A DNA stretch of 60,920 nucleotides, taken from an uncultured Pelagibacteraceae bacterium. GTDB taxonomy: Bacteria; Pseudomonadota; Alphaproteobacteria; Pelagibacterales; Pelagibacteraceae. Under the pieces are notes generated by a model, which made no database searches, had not been told where the DNA came from, and saw nothing but the letters and a program-made list of their open reading frames with translations. Below are positions 26,371-34,084 of the stretch, piece after piece; position 1 is the stretch's first letter, and every line of letters starts with the position of its first letter. The position numbers and the translations under genes are program-made. Location: positions 1 to 60,920 of the forward strand of contig CACDSX010000004.1 of NCBI GenBank assembly GCA_902555655.1. The letters are read 5' to 3'.

Positions 26371-26745
26371 TTAGGAAATATCTATTGCAAATTTTTTAAG
26401 TATTTCAATAGGTAAAATTTTTAAAGTATTTTCATGAGTTCGTTTTAAAAAAATTGGACAACCTTTACCCGCTTCTACTGCTCTAGCATACCAAGTAGCA
26501 CAAACACACCATCCATCACCATCTTTTAATCCTGGAAATCCAAACTCTGGATGTGGGGTAATTAAATCATTACCAGCTTCTTTACACCATTCTAAAAATT
26601 CAGTATTTACCTTAGCACAGACTGTATGTAAACCCTGGTCATTTTCATCTGTGTTACAACAACCATCTCTATACCACCCAGTTAATGGATCGTTAGAACA
26701 TAATTCTAAATCCTCTCCTAATACATTTTTTTGAATTTTATCCAT
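26371..26745 (-). CDS. DUF2237 family protein
   Basis: 124 residues from the ATG at 26745, which leaves an 8-base overlap with the gene upstream; an earlier ATG at 26757 is possible. The family pattern is clear: NVLGEDLELCSNDPLTGWYRDG, CVCATWYARAVEAG, and several conserved Cys (DGCCNTDEND, HTVCAKV). The family is widespread and small; its function is unknown. It is translated with the oxygenase-like gene upstream. Confidence 0.88.
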   Translation of the reverse strand: MDKIQKNVLGEDLELCSNDPLTGWYRDGCCNTDENDQGLHTVCAKVNTEFLEWCKEAGNDLITPHPEFGFPGLKDGDGWCVCATWYARAVEAGKGCPIFLKRTHENTLKILPIEILKKFAIDIS

Positions 26746-27346
26746 TGAATACATCAAAAGTTTTTTTATCTATGTCTATGTTAAATGAGAATGACCTTCT
26801 TTCACCTTCTCTTTTAAATGGATAAGCTGTATGCATTAAATAATTTGGAAATAATATCATATCTCCAACTTTAGGGTTATGATTAAATAAACTATTATTT
26901 AAAAAAGATTTTGATCCATGTATAAAATCTATTGTTCCATTAGTTTTTAGTCTTTTTCTACTTTTAGTAATATTTTTTGGTATTTTTAAATATCCTACTC
27001 CTGAAATATTTCCACTATGAAAATGAATAGGATTATACTCATTTTTAAATTGTCTAACTACCCAAAGATTTCTTAAAATTATCTTTTTTGTGTTTTTATC
27101 AATACATTTTTTTATATATTTTTTCACATTAACCCCAATAAAATTTAAAAGATTTTTTTTAATAAATTTTGGACTTAACTGAATTTCTTGTTTTACTTGA
27201 CCAACTAATTTATCTGAATAATCACTTTTCTTTAATCTCTTCTTGTCATTTAAAATTTTATCTACTTCTAGATTAATTTTTTTTATTATATTTTTAGGAA
27301 TTTTAATTATAGCAATCTTAGGACCAAATGGACTTAGTACTTTCAT
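26738..27346 (-). CDS. Putative 2OG-Fe(II) oxygenase family protein
   Basis: 202 residues. The predicted iron and 2-oxoglutarate site is HFHSGNISGVGYLKIP (about 110-125), followed by a distal His in NYLMHTAYPF and an Arg in GERRSFSFNI (about 180-192). This matches the TIGR02466-type group of putative Fe(II)/2OG enzymes, in which the H-x-H-x-x-x-S-G-V-x-Y-L block is typical. The substrate is unknown. It lies between hisI and a DUF2237 gene on the minus strand. Confidence 0.75.
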   Translation of the reverse strand: MKVLSPFGPKIAIIKIPKNIIKKINLEVDKILNDKKRLKKSDYSDKLVGQVKQEIQLSPKFIKKNLLNFIGVNVKKYIKKCIDKNTKKIILRNLWVVRQFKNEYNPIHFHSGNISGVGYLKIPKNITKSRKRLKTNGTIDFIHGSKSFLNNSLFNHNPKVGDMILFPNYLMHTAYPFKREGERRSFSFNIDIDKKTFDVFNG

Positions 27347-27351
27347 GAATA

Positions 27352-27819
27352 TTATATTTTTGTAGGATTTGGTTGACCTTTATAAACTTTTTCTGGATCA
27401 AATTTTTTTTCTTTTTCTGTAAATTTCATTTTTACTTTTCTACCATTATCAATTGGCCCCAAAGGTATTGATCTATAAAAACAAGATCTATATCCAACAT
27501 GACAGCTAGCTCCATCACCAATATCAACTGTTAGCCAAATAGAATCTTGATCGTCATCAATTTTAATTTCGATTACTTTTTGGGTAAAACCACTAGTTTT
27601 ACCTTTATGCCAGATAGATTTTCTTGAACGACTAAAATAATGAGCCTCTTTTGTTTCAATAGTCTTTTTTAAAGCCTCAACATTCATATATCCATGCATT
27701 AGAATTTCTTTATTTTTAGAACACATTGTAATAACAGGAATTAGCCCATCATTATCAAATTTTGGTGACAGAAGATTTCCTTCTTCAATTTCAACCACAT
27801 TTTCTCTTTTTTTGAACAT
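27352..27819 (-). CDS. hisI: Phosphoribosyl-AMP cyclohydrolase
   Basis: 155 residues, a stand-alone HisI without a fused HisE. Seen: DGLIPVITMCSKNKEILMHG, KEAHYFSRSRKSIWHKG with the zinc-site Asp and Cys in TVDIGDGASCHVGYRSCFYR. It opens the ring of PR-AMP in histidine synthesis. It is divergent from folE, which begins 76 bases away, and is followed by the oxygenase-like gene. Confidence 0.95.
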   Translation of the reverse strand: MFKKRENVVEIEEGNLLSPKFDNDGLIPVITMCSKNKEILMHGYMNVEALKKTIETKEAHYFSRSRKSIWHKGKTSGFTQKVIEIKIDDDQDSIWLTVDIGDGASCHVGYRSCFYRSIPLGPIDNGRKVKMKFTEKEKKFDPEKVYKGQPNPTKI

Positions 27820-27895
27820 AATAAGTGATTATGTAGCACATATAAGTATATTTTAAATATTTTAAAATTAATAAATTATATGTATAAAACGTTCG

Positions 27896-28510
27896 ATGAA
27901 ATTAGTTAAAGACTCAAATCAAGAACAAGAGATAAAAAAAATCTCTGATAAAGAAGCAGAAGAAGCTTTTAGAACTATTTTGGCCTGGATGGGGGAAGAC
28001 CCTGCGAGAGAAGGTTTGCTAGAAACTCCTAAAAGAGTTGTAAAAGCCTTCAAAGAATATTTTAAAGGATACAAAGAGGATCCTAAGCAAATTTTAGATA
28101 AAACTTTTGGTGATGTTGAAGGTTATGATGACATGGTTGTTCAAAAAAACATCTCAGTACAAAGTCATTGTGAACATCATATGGCACCTATTATAGGTAA
28201 AGCGCATGTAGCTTATATTCCAAAAGAAAGAGTGGTAGGCTTAAGTAAATTAGCTAGAGTTGTAGAAGTGTTTTCAAAAAGACTACAAACCCAGGAAAGA
28301 CTTACTATGCAAATTGCGAATACACTAATGGAGTCTTTAGATGCAAAAGGAGTGGCAGTAACAATAGACTCTACTCATCAATGTATGACTATGAGAGGTA
28401 TTAAAAAAGAACAAGCTTCAACAGTAACAAATTACTACTTAGGTCAATTTAAAGAGGATCTAAGTTATCAAAATAGATATTTAAGATTTATTAGTATAGC
28501 AAAAGATTAA
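27896..28510 (+). CDS. folE: GTP cyclohydrolase I
   Basis: 204 residues. The zinc and active-site blocks are present: QSHCEHHMAPIIGKAHV (Cys and two His, about 95-111) and THQCMTMRGIKK with the second zinc Cys (about 164-175). It makes dihydroneopterin triphosphate, the first step of tetrahydrofolate synthesis, which is fitting beside so many folate-using demethylation enzymes. The stop lies one base before the GTG start of the acuI-like gene. Confidence 0.96.
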   Translation: MKLVKDSNQEQEIKKISDKEAEEAFRTILAWMGEDPAREGLLETPKRVVKAFKEYFKGYKEDPKQILDKTFGDVEGYDDMVVQKNISVQSHCEHHMAPIIGKAHVAYIPKERVVGLSKLARVVEVFSKRLQTQERLTMQIANTLMESLDAKGVAVTIDSTHQCMTMRGIKKEQASTVTNYYLGQFKEDLSYQNRYLRFISIAKD

Positions 28511-28511
28511 A

Positions 28512-29513
28512 GTGTCAGATCAATTTAAAGCATTAATTCTAGATCAAAAAGGTGAAGAGTTTACAAGAGAAGTAAAATCAATAGATAAAAGTTTTTTAAA
28601 ACATGGTGATGTAACAATTAAAGTAGATTATTCAGATCTTAATTTTAAAGATGGAATGATTTTAAAAAATGGTGGACGACTTGTTAAAGAGTTTCCTCAT
28701 ATTCCAGGTATAGATTTTTCAGGAACAGTATTAGACAGTGAAAACTCAAATTTTAAAGAAGGTGATGAAATTATTTTAACAGGATTTAGAGTAGGTGAAA
28801 TTTTTTATGGTGGTTACTCTCAAATTGCAAAAGTTAATGGAGACTTCTTAGTTAAAAAACCAAAAAATTTAACTAGCAAACAAGCAATGATACTTGGAAC
28901 TGCTGGTTTTACATCTTTGATGAGTGCATTTGCAATAAAAGCTAGAGAAGAAATTCTATTAGGTGAAAAAGTGAATAATGTTTTAGTAACAGGTGCGACA
29001 GGTGGCGTTGGAAGTGTTGCGGTGATTGCATTGAATAAAATGGGTTACAATGTAACAGCAGTTACTGGGAAAGACTCAAAAGCAGATTATTTAAAATCTC
29101 TTGGTGCTAAAACTATTGTTAATAGAACTGAATTTGATAAAGATCCAAGACTAATTGATAAAGCATTGTGGGATGGGGTAGTAGACACTGTTGGTGGAAA
29201 AATATTAGCTAATGCAATAGTTCAAACTAACTCTAATGGAATTATAGCTGTATGTGGAAATGCAAATACTAACGAACTTAATACGAATGTAATTCCATTT
29301 ATGCTTAGAGGAATTAAACTTTGGGGAATGGACTCTGCTAACTGTAGTATTAAAAGAAGAGAATTTATTTGGGGTGAAGCTGCAAATTTAGTTGATTTTA
29401 ATTTATTAGAAAAATCTATTCAAACAGTGAGCTTAGAAGAGTTAATTGAGACATATCCTAAAATATTAAAAGGTGAAATTTCAGGAAGAGTTTTAGTTGA
29501 TTTAAATAAATAA
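28512..29513 (+). CDS. acuI: Acrylyl-CoA reductase-like protein (AcuI/YhdH family)
   Basis: 333 residues from a GTG start one base after folE. The MDR fold shows the YhdH/AcuI hallmarks: DYSDLNFKDGMILKNGGRLV (about 39-58), FPHIPGIDFSGTVLDS, and NAD(P)-binding VTGATGGVGSVAVIALNKMG (about 160-179). AcuI reduces acryloyl-CoA to propionyl-CoA, a detoxifying step after DMSP cleavage. Related YhdH proteins have the same fold, so the symbol is a good but not certain guess. The stop overlaps the LysR start (TAATG). Confidence 0.8.
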   Translation: MSDQFKALILDQKGEEFTREVKSIDKSFLKHGDVTIKVDYSDLNFKDGMILKNGGRLVKEFPHIPGIDFSGTVLDSENSNFKEGDEIILTGFRVGEIFYGGYSQIAKVNGDFLVKKPKNLTSKQAMILGTAGFTSLMSAFAIKAREEILLGEKVNNVLVTGATGGVGSVAVIALNKMGYNVTAVTGKDSKADYLKSLGAKTIVNRTEFDKDPRLIDKALWDGVVDTVGGKILANAIVQTNSNGIIAVCGNANTNELNTNVIPFMLRGIKLWGMDSANCSIKRREFIWGEAANLVDFNLLEKSIQTVSLEELIETYPKILKGEISGRVLVDLNK

Positions 29514-30403
29514 TGGATTGGGACAAATTAAAAATATTCCACGCAGTTGCAGAAGCAGGCAGTTTTACTAATGCAACAATCAACCTGAATCTTAGTCAAT
29601 CAGCTATAAGTCGACAAATTCAATCATTGGAACAAGATCTAAAAGTTCAATTATTTGAAAGACATGCTAGAGGTTTAACACTTACTGAAAATGGAGAATA
29701 TGTATTTAAAACAGCTCATGAAGTAATTGGTAAGTTAAAAGAAGTTGAAACTTCTTTAGGTGACCAAAAGAATAAACCCACAGGAAAATTGACTATCACC
29801 ACTGTTAGAAGTTTCGGGACTCACTGGTTAACTCCTAGAATTCAAGAATTTATGCGTCTAAACCCTGAGATAGAGATTGAATTGGTTTTTGATGATAAAG
29901 AGCTAGATTTGAGCACAAGACAGGCTGATATTGGTATATTTATGAGAAGACCTAAGCAGCTTAATTATATTCAGAAAAAACTAGTTGATATTAAGTACTT
30001 TATATATGGGTCAAATAAGTATTTAGAAAAAAATGGAATGCCCAAAACTATTGGAGATTTAAATAAGCATAAGTTTATTTCCTTTGGAAAAGGCGCTCCT
30101 TCACCAGTTTATAACCCAGACTGGGCTTTAAAACTTGGAATGCATGACGGAAAAAAAAGAAAATCTATAATGAAGGTAAATAGTGTAATGGGGCTACTTT
30201 TAGCGGTAGAATCTGGGGTTGGTCTTGCAGCTTTACCTGAGTATTTGGTAAGTAGTTCAACCAATGTTATTAAAGTACTACCTAAATCCGAGGGTCCTAT
30301 CACTGAAGCTCACTTCGTTTACCCTCAATCATTAAAAAATACCGCTAGAGTTCAAGCATTTAGAAATTTCTTATTCAGCAAGATTGGCGACTGGAAAGCT
30401 TAA
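29513..30403 (+). CDS. LysR-family transcriptional regulator
   Basis: 296 residues. N-terminal winged helix-turn-helix with AVAEAGSFTNATINLNLSQS and AISRQIQSLEQDLKVQLFER (about 11-51), then a LysR substrate-binding domain (about 90-290). It is translationally coupled to the acuI-like gene. It may regulate that gene or the DMSP/acrylate response, by analogy with other LysR genes beside their targets; the effector is not known. Confidence 0.9.
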   Translation: MDWDKLKIFHAVAEAGSFTNATINLNLSQSAISRQIQSLEQDLKVQLFERHARGLTLTENGEYVFKTAHEVIGKLKEVETSLGDQKNKPTGKLTITTVRSFGTHWLTPRIQEFMRLNPEIEIELVFDDKELDLSTRQADIGIFMRRPKQLNYIQKKLVDIKYFIYGSNKYLEKNGMPKTIGDLNKHKFISFGKGAPSPVYNPDWALKLGMHDGKKRKSIMKVNSVMGLLLAVESGVGLAALPEYLVSSSTNVIKVLPKSEGPITEAHFVYPQSLKNTARVQAFRNFLFSKIGDWKA

Positions 30404-30449
30404 ATAGCCTTAACACAACCAAAGGTTTAGGGTGCGACATACTTGCGAT

Positions 30450-30464
30450 TGATAATCATTATCA
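30450..30464 (+). promoter_or_regulatory. Fur box upstream of the Fe(III)-binding protein gene
   Basis: TGATAATCATTATCA is a perfect 7-1-7 inverted repeat matching the Fur core consensus. It lies about 57 bases upstream of the fbpA ATG. A second ATAGTTATCA half-site sits about 8 bases further downstream. The gene start has an AAGGA ribosome site at 30512-30516. Repression by Fur under iron-replete conditions is the straightforward reading; related regulators (Irr, RirA) use different motifs. Confidence 0.8.
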
Positions 30465-30521
30465 TTGCGAATAGTTATCATTTTCAATTAAATAATAATA
30501 ACAATAATAACAAGGAAATTA

Positions 30522-31550
30522 ATGAAAAAAATATCAATTATAACATTAATTGCATCAATATTTGTTTCAACTTTTGCGGTTGCTAATGAAGTTAATGTAT
30601 TTAATGCAAGACATTATAAAGCAGACGCTGAACTTTATTCTAAGTTTACAAGCATGACTGGAATTAAAGTTAATCTGATAAATGGAAAATCAGGTGCTTT
30701 AGAAAAAAGAATAATTGAAGAGGGTGCAGATTCTTCTGCAGATCTTTACATCACTGCTGACGCTGGAAGATGTGGTGCTATGGATGCAAAAGGTCATCTT
30801 CAAGGTGGCTTAACATCTGCAGCTATCAAAGCTGCCGTTCCAAAAAGCTTTAGAACAAGCAAATGGGTTGGAATAGCAAAAAGAGCTAGAATAATTTATT
30901 ATTCACCTGAAAGAGTTACTGGTGCTGAATTATCTGGAATGAGTTATGAAGGTCTAGCTGATCCTAAATGGAAAGGAAGATTAGTAATAAGAAAATCTAG
31001 CAACATATACAATAAATCTCTTGTAGCTTCATTAATTGAAAATAATGGAAAAAAAGCTACAGCTGAATGGGCAAAAGGAGTTGTTGCAAATATGGCTAGA
31101 GACTCTAAAGGAAATGATAGAGCTCAGATCATGGCAGTAGCAGCGGGTGAAGCTGATATTGCAGTAGCTAACACTTATTATTTAGCTCTAATGTTATCTG
31201 GTAAAAAAGGTGCTGAACAACAAGCAGCTGCTAAAAAAGTAAAAGCTTTCTTTCCTAATCAAAATGGTAGAGGAACACACATGAATGTTAGTTGTGCAGC
31301 CTTAGTAAAAGGAGCACCTAATAAAGATAATGCTGTTAAACTTGTAGAGTTTTTATTAACTCCACAATCTCAAGAGCACTTCACTAACAATACATTTGAG
31401 TTTCCAATGATTGATGGTGTTTCACCAAGTCCTTTAGTAGTAAATAATTTAGGATTAGATTTTCAACAAGATATGAAAACTAAACTATCTTCTTATGGAA
31501 AAAATCAAGCTGCCGCTTTAGAAGTAATGACAGCTGCTGGATGGAAATAA
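30522..31550 (+). CDS. fbpA: Fe(III) ABC transporter, periplasmic iron-binding protein
   Basis: 342 residues. Signal peptide at 1-21 (KKISIITLIASIFVSTFAVA), then an FbpA/SfuA/IdiA-type binding protein: NVFNARHYKADAELYSKFT, GADSSADLYITADAGRC, IIYYSPERVTGAELSGM. It captures ferric iron in the periplasm for the FbpBC permease and ATPase, whose genes follow after an interval holding a small ORF, two hairpins and a peroxiredoxin gene. In SAR11 literature this protein is called SfuC and rises strongly in iron limitation. Confidence 0.92.
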   Translation: MKKISIITLIASIFVSTFAVANEVNVFNARHYKADAELYSKFTSMTGIKVNLINGKSGALEKRIIEEGADSSADLYITADAGRCGAMDAKGHLQGGLTSAAIKAAVPKSFRTSKWVGIAKRARIIYYSPERVTGAELSGMSYEGLADPKWKGRLVIRKSSNIYNKSLVASLIENNGKKATAEWAKGVVANMARDSKGNDRAQIMAVAAGEADIAVANTYYLALMLSGKKGAEQQAAAKKVKAFFPNQNGRGTHMNVSCAALVKGAPNKDNAVKLVEFLLTPQSQEHFTNNTFEFPMIDGVSPSPLVVNNLGLDFQQDMKTKLSSYGKNQAAALEVMTAAGWK

Positions 31551-31571
31551 GTGAAAGAAAATAAGAAATTT

Positions 31572-31721
31572 ATGTCTGAAATTGATTTGAATAAATCTTC
31601 TAGTGCATGTTCCCCATGTAATCAAGAGTGTGAAAAAATCAATGAAAGAATAAATAAAAGAAAACTAGAAGAAATTGACTCTAAGGAAGTTCCGCATCTC
31701 CTTAAAGTATTTGATTTTTAA
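31572..31721 (+). CDS. 49-aa Cys-motif microprotein downstream of fbpA
   Basis: An ATG at 31572 opens a 49-residue frame; an in-frame GTG at 31551 directly after the fbpA stop would extend it by seven. It carries a CSPCNQEC motif (Cys at 13, 16 and 20), followed by a charged helix (EKINERINKRKLEEID). Three closely spaced Cys suggest metal or Fe-S binding. Its position in an iron-uptake operon makes an iron-related role attractive, but this is inference. Confidence 0.5.
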   Translation: MSEIDLNKSSSACSPCNQECEKINERINKRKLEEIDSKEVPHLLKVFDF

Positions 31722-31731
31722 ATTTTCTTTG

Positions 31732-31769
31732 TTGTGCCCAAATCAAATGGGGATTTGAGATGGGCACAA
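31732..31769 (+). other. Strong hairpin after fbpA and its microprotein
   Basis: A 9-bp perfect outer stem (TTGTGCCCA with TGGGCACAA), an internal loop of AA/GA, and a 6-bp inner stem (TCAAAT with ATTTGA) close a GGGG loop. No T-run follows, so it is not a textbook terminator. It may protect the fbpA mRNA 3' end or attenuate transcription into the downstream permease genes. Confidence 0.65.
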
Positions 31770-31783
31770 ATTACAAATTTAAG

Positions 31784-31861
31784 TTTTCTTCTGTTGAAAG
31801 AGTGTTCCCTATAGTCAAGTTGTCTCCTTAATTATATTGGACACTCTTTGAACAGAAAAAA
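31784..31861 (+). other. Long hairpin in the 5' leader of the peroxiredoxin gene
   Basis: The arm 31789-31808 pairs with 31839-31857: 18 base pairs interrupted by one G-G mismatch and one bulged T, with weaker A/T pairing beyond to about 31784-31861. The loop of 30 bases is AT-rich. It ends 12 bases before the peroxiredoxin ATG and is followed by an A-rich stretch rather than Ts, so it is more likely a leader regulatory element or processing site than a terminator. Confidence 0.6.
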
Positions 31862-31872
31862 GAAAAAATATT

Positions 31873-32418
31873 ATGAAATCAGGATTTAAATTAGAAAAAG
31901 TTATATTTAAAATGAGAGAGGGAGATAAATCCGGAAGCTTAAATGAATGTGCCATTGGAGGAAAATGGGTTGATAAGAATACAGATGATTTTTTCAAGGG
32001 AAAAAGAGTGGTGCTATTTAGTTTGCCAGGTGCTTTTACACCCACATGTTCATCCCAACAATTGCCAGGATTTGAAAACAACTTTGATAGGTTTAAAAAA
32101 TTAGGTATAGATGAGGTTTATTGTTGTTCTGTAAATGATGCATACGTTATGAATGCTTGGGCTTATAAAATGGGAATTAAAAATATAAAATTAATTCCAG
32201 ATGGAAATGGCTCTTTTTCAAAACAAATGGGTATGCTTATATCAAAAGACCACAATGGATTTGGTAGAAGAAGCTGGAGATATATGTCAGTAATTACTGA
32301 TGGAATAGTTGAAAAATGGTGGGAAGAACCTGGTATAAACAATGATGGTTCTGATGATGACCCCTATGGTGAAACAGCACCTGAAAAATGCTTAGAATAT
32401 CTTGCAGGAAGCGAGTAA
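31873..32418 (+). CDS. Peroxiredoxin (Prx5-type redoxin)
   Basis: 181 residues. The peroxidatic Cys is in LPGAFTPTCSSQQLPGF (about 51-67), a Prx5-type signature; the later EVYCCSVNDAYVMNAWAYKMG block is also typical. It reduces peroxides, probably with glutathione or a glutaredoxin. Lying between the iron-binding protein and the iron permease, it may limit Fenton damage during iron uptake. There is no fused glutaredoxin domain. Confidence 0.92.
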   Translation: MKSGFKLEKVIFKMREGDKSGSLNECAIGGKWVDKNTDDFFKGKRVVLFSLPGAFTPTCSSQQLPGFENNFDRFKKLGIDEVYCCSVNDAYVMNAWAYKMGIKNIKLIPDGNGSFSKQMGMLISKDHNGFGRRSWRYMSVITDGIVEKWWEEPGINNDGSDDDPYGETAPEKCLEYLAGSE

Positions 32419-32458
32419 GTCTATTTTTAAAAGTTATATTATTATATAAGTCGCCAAC

Positions 32459-34084
32459 ATGTTTAAAAATTTAAATATTTGGTTTTTTTTATCTCTTACA
32501 ATTTCTTTATTTGTAAGCATTCCAATATTGACAGTATTTTCAAGTTTCTTTGAAAGCACATCAAATTATTATGAAATTTTAAAAAATACTTTTTTAATAG
32601 AGTATATCTTCAATTCAGTTTCATTGTTAATCTCAGTATTGATTTTAACGTTCCTTTTAGGCACAGGAACAGCTTACTTGGTTTCTTTTTATAAATTTCC
32701 TGGCAGTGATTTCTTCAAATGGGCACTAATATTATCATTTGCAGTTCCTCCTTATATTTATGCATACTCTTTAACAGCCTTTTTTGAAAATTATGGAACT
32801 GCTTTTACTATTTTAAAAAATCTATTCGGTGATGCAAATTACAATAAAAGTATTCCAAAGTTTGATGGAATGTTTGGTGCAATAATATCAATTAGCTTTT
32901 CTTTATTTGCTTATGTTTATATTCTCGTAAGAGCATCTTTTTTATATCAGTCACAAAACTTAATAGATTTAGGAAAAAATCTTGGTTTTTCAAAATTTAA
33001 ATCATTTTATAAAATTATATTACCAGCTGCTAGACCAGCAATTGTTGCTGGATTATCTTTGGTGGCTATGGAAACCTTAGCAGAATTTGGAGCAGTAGAT
33101 TTTTTTTCAATTAATACTTTAACTACTGGTATTTATAACTCTTGGATAACTTTTGATGATTTAGCATTTGCAAATAGAATATCTTTTTTCTTATTACTAT
33201 TTATATTTTCATTATTTGTGCTTGAGAATTTATCTAGACAAAAAGCAAAATATCATTTCAATTCTAGAGGTGGTTTTAAACAGAAAGAAAAATTTAAACT
33301 TTCAGGTAATAAGGCAATTTTAGCATTTGCAGCATGTTTTTTTGTATTTTTTATGAGTTTTTTATTTCCATTAAGTCAAATGTTATATTGGACAATTAAG
33401 TTTCCAGAAAATTTATTTGATCTCCAAATAATCGATCTTTTATTAAATACTCTTTATTTAGTTTTTTTATCTAGTTTAGTCCTAATAATATTCTCTTTAA
33501 TATCGAACTATGGCAATAGGGTTTCAAATAATAAAACTTTGAATATCTTATCTACCTTATCTATTTCAGGTTATGCTATTCCTGGAGTAATTTTAGCAAT
33601 AGCTTTCATAACTTTTATTGCCTGGTTTGATGATAATATAATTAAGTCATTAGGTTTTATATCTATTAAAAAATTGTTCATCGGTTCAATTCTTGGATTG
33701 GTCTTAGTCTATTTTGTAAGATTCTATTCTTTAGCTTTTAATGGAATAAAATCTGGCTATGAAAAAATTAACATTTCAGTAGATGAAAGCGCATATCTTC
33801 TTGGTTTTTCAAAAAGAAAAACTTTTATGAATATTCACGTTCCTTTTTTGAGAAATTCTCTTTTATTTATTATAATTTTAATATCGTTAGAAATTGTGAG
33901 AGAATTACCTATAACTCTTATTTTAAGACCTTTTAATTTTGAAACTTTTGCGACTACTGCCTATATTTCAGCTTCTGAAGATTTGTTAGAAGCTGCTGCA
34001 GTTCCTTCATTATTTTTAATTTTAATTGCAAGTTTTTTTATTATAGTTACATCAAAATATATATTAAGAGAATCTAATGACTAA
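32459..34084 (+). CDS. fbpB: Fe(III) ABC transporter permease
   Basis: 541 residues in two homologous halves, about twelve membrane helices, the layout of FbpB/SfuB. The ABC-ATPase contact (EAA) loops appear as NLIDLGKNLGFSKFKSFYKI (about 162-181) and SVDESAYLLGFSKRKTFMNI (around 440-460). It overlaps the ATPase gene by eight bases. With FbpA and FbpC it imports ferric iron from the periplasm. Confidence 0.93.
   Translation: MFKNLNIWFFLSLTISLFVSIPILTVFSSFFESTSNYYEILKNTFLIEYIFNSVSLLISVLILTFLLGTGTAYLVSFYKFPGSDFFKWALILSFAVPPYIYAYSLTAFFENYGTAFTILKNLFGDANYNKSIPKFDGMFGAIISISFSLFAYVYILVRASFLYQSQNLIDLGKNLGFSKFKSFYKIILPAARPAIVAGLSLVAMETLAEFGAVDFFSINTLTTGIYNSWITFDDLAFANRISFFLLLFIFSLFVLENLSRQKAKYHFNSRGGFKQKEKFKLSGNKAILAFAACFFVFFMSFLFPLSQMLYWTIKFPENLFDLQIIDLLLNTLYLVFLSSLVLIIFSLISNYGNRVSNNKTLNILSTLSISGYAIPGVILAIAFITFIAWFDDNIIKSLGFISIKKLFIGSILGLVLVYFVRFYSLAFNGIKSGYEKINISVDESAYLLGFSKRKTFMNIHVPFLRNSLLFIIILISLEIVRELPITLILRPFNFETFATTAYISASEDLLEAAAVPSLFLILIASFFIIVTSKYILRESND

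Noticed and set aside
30441..30481. Tandem TGCGA copies around the Fur box as a second regulator site
   Set aside because: Only two short copies exist and they are partly within the Fur region; no independent support.
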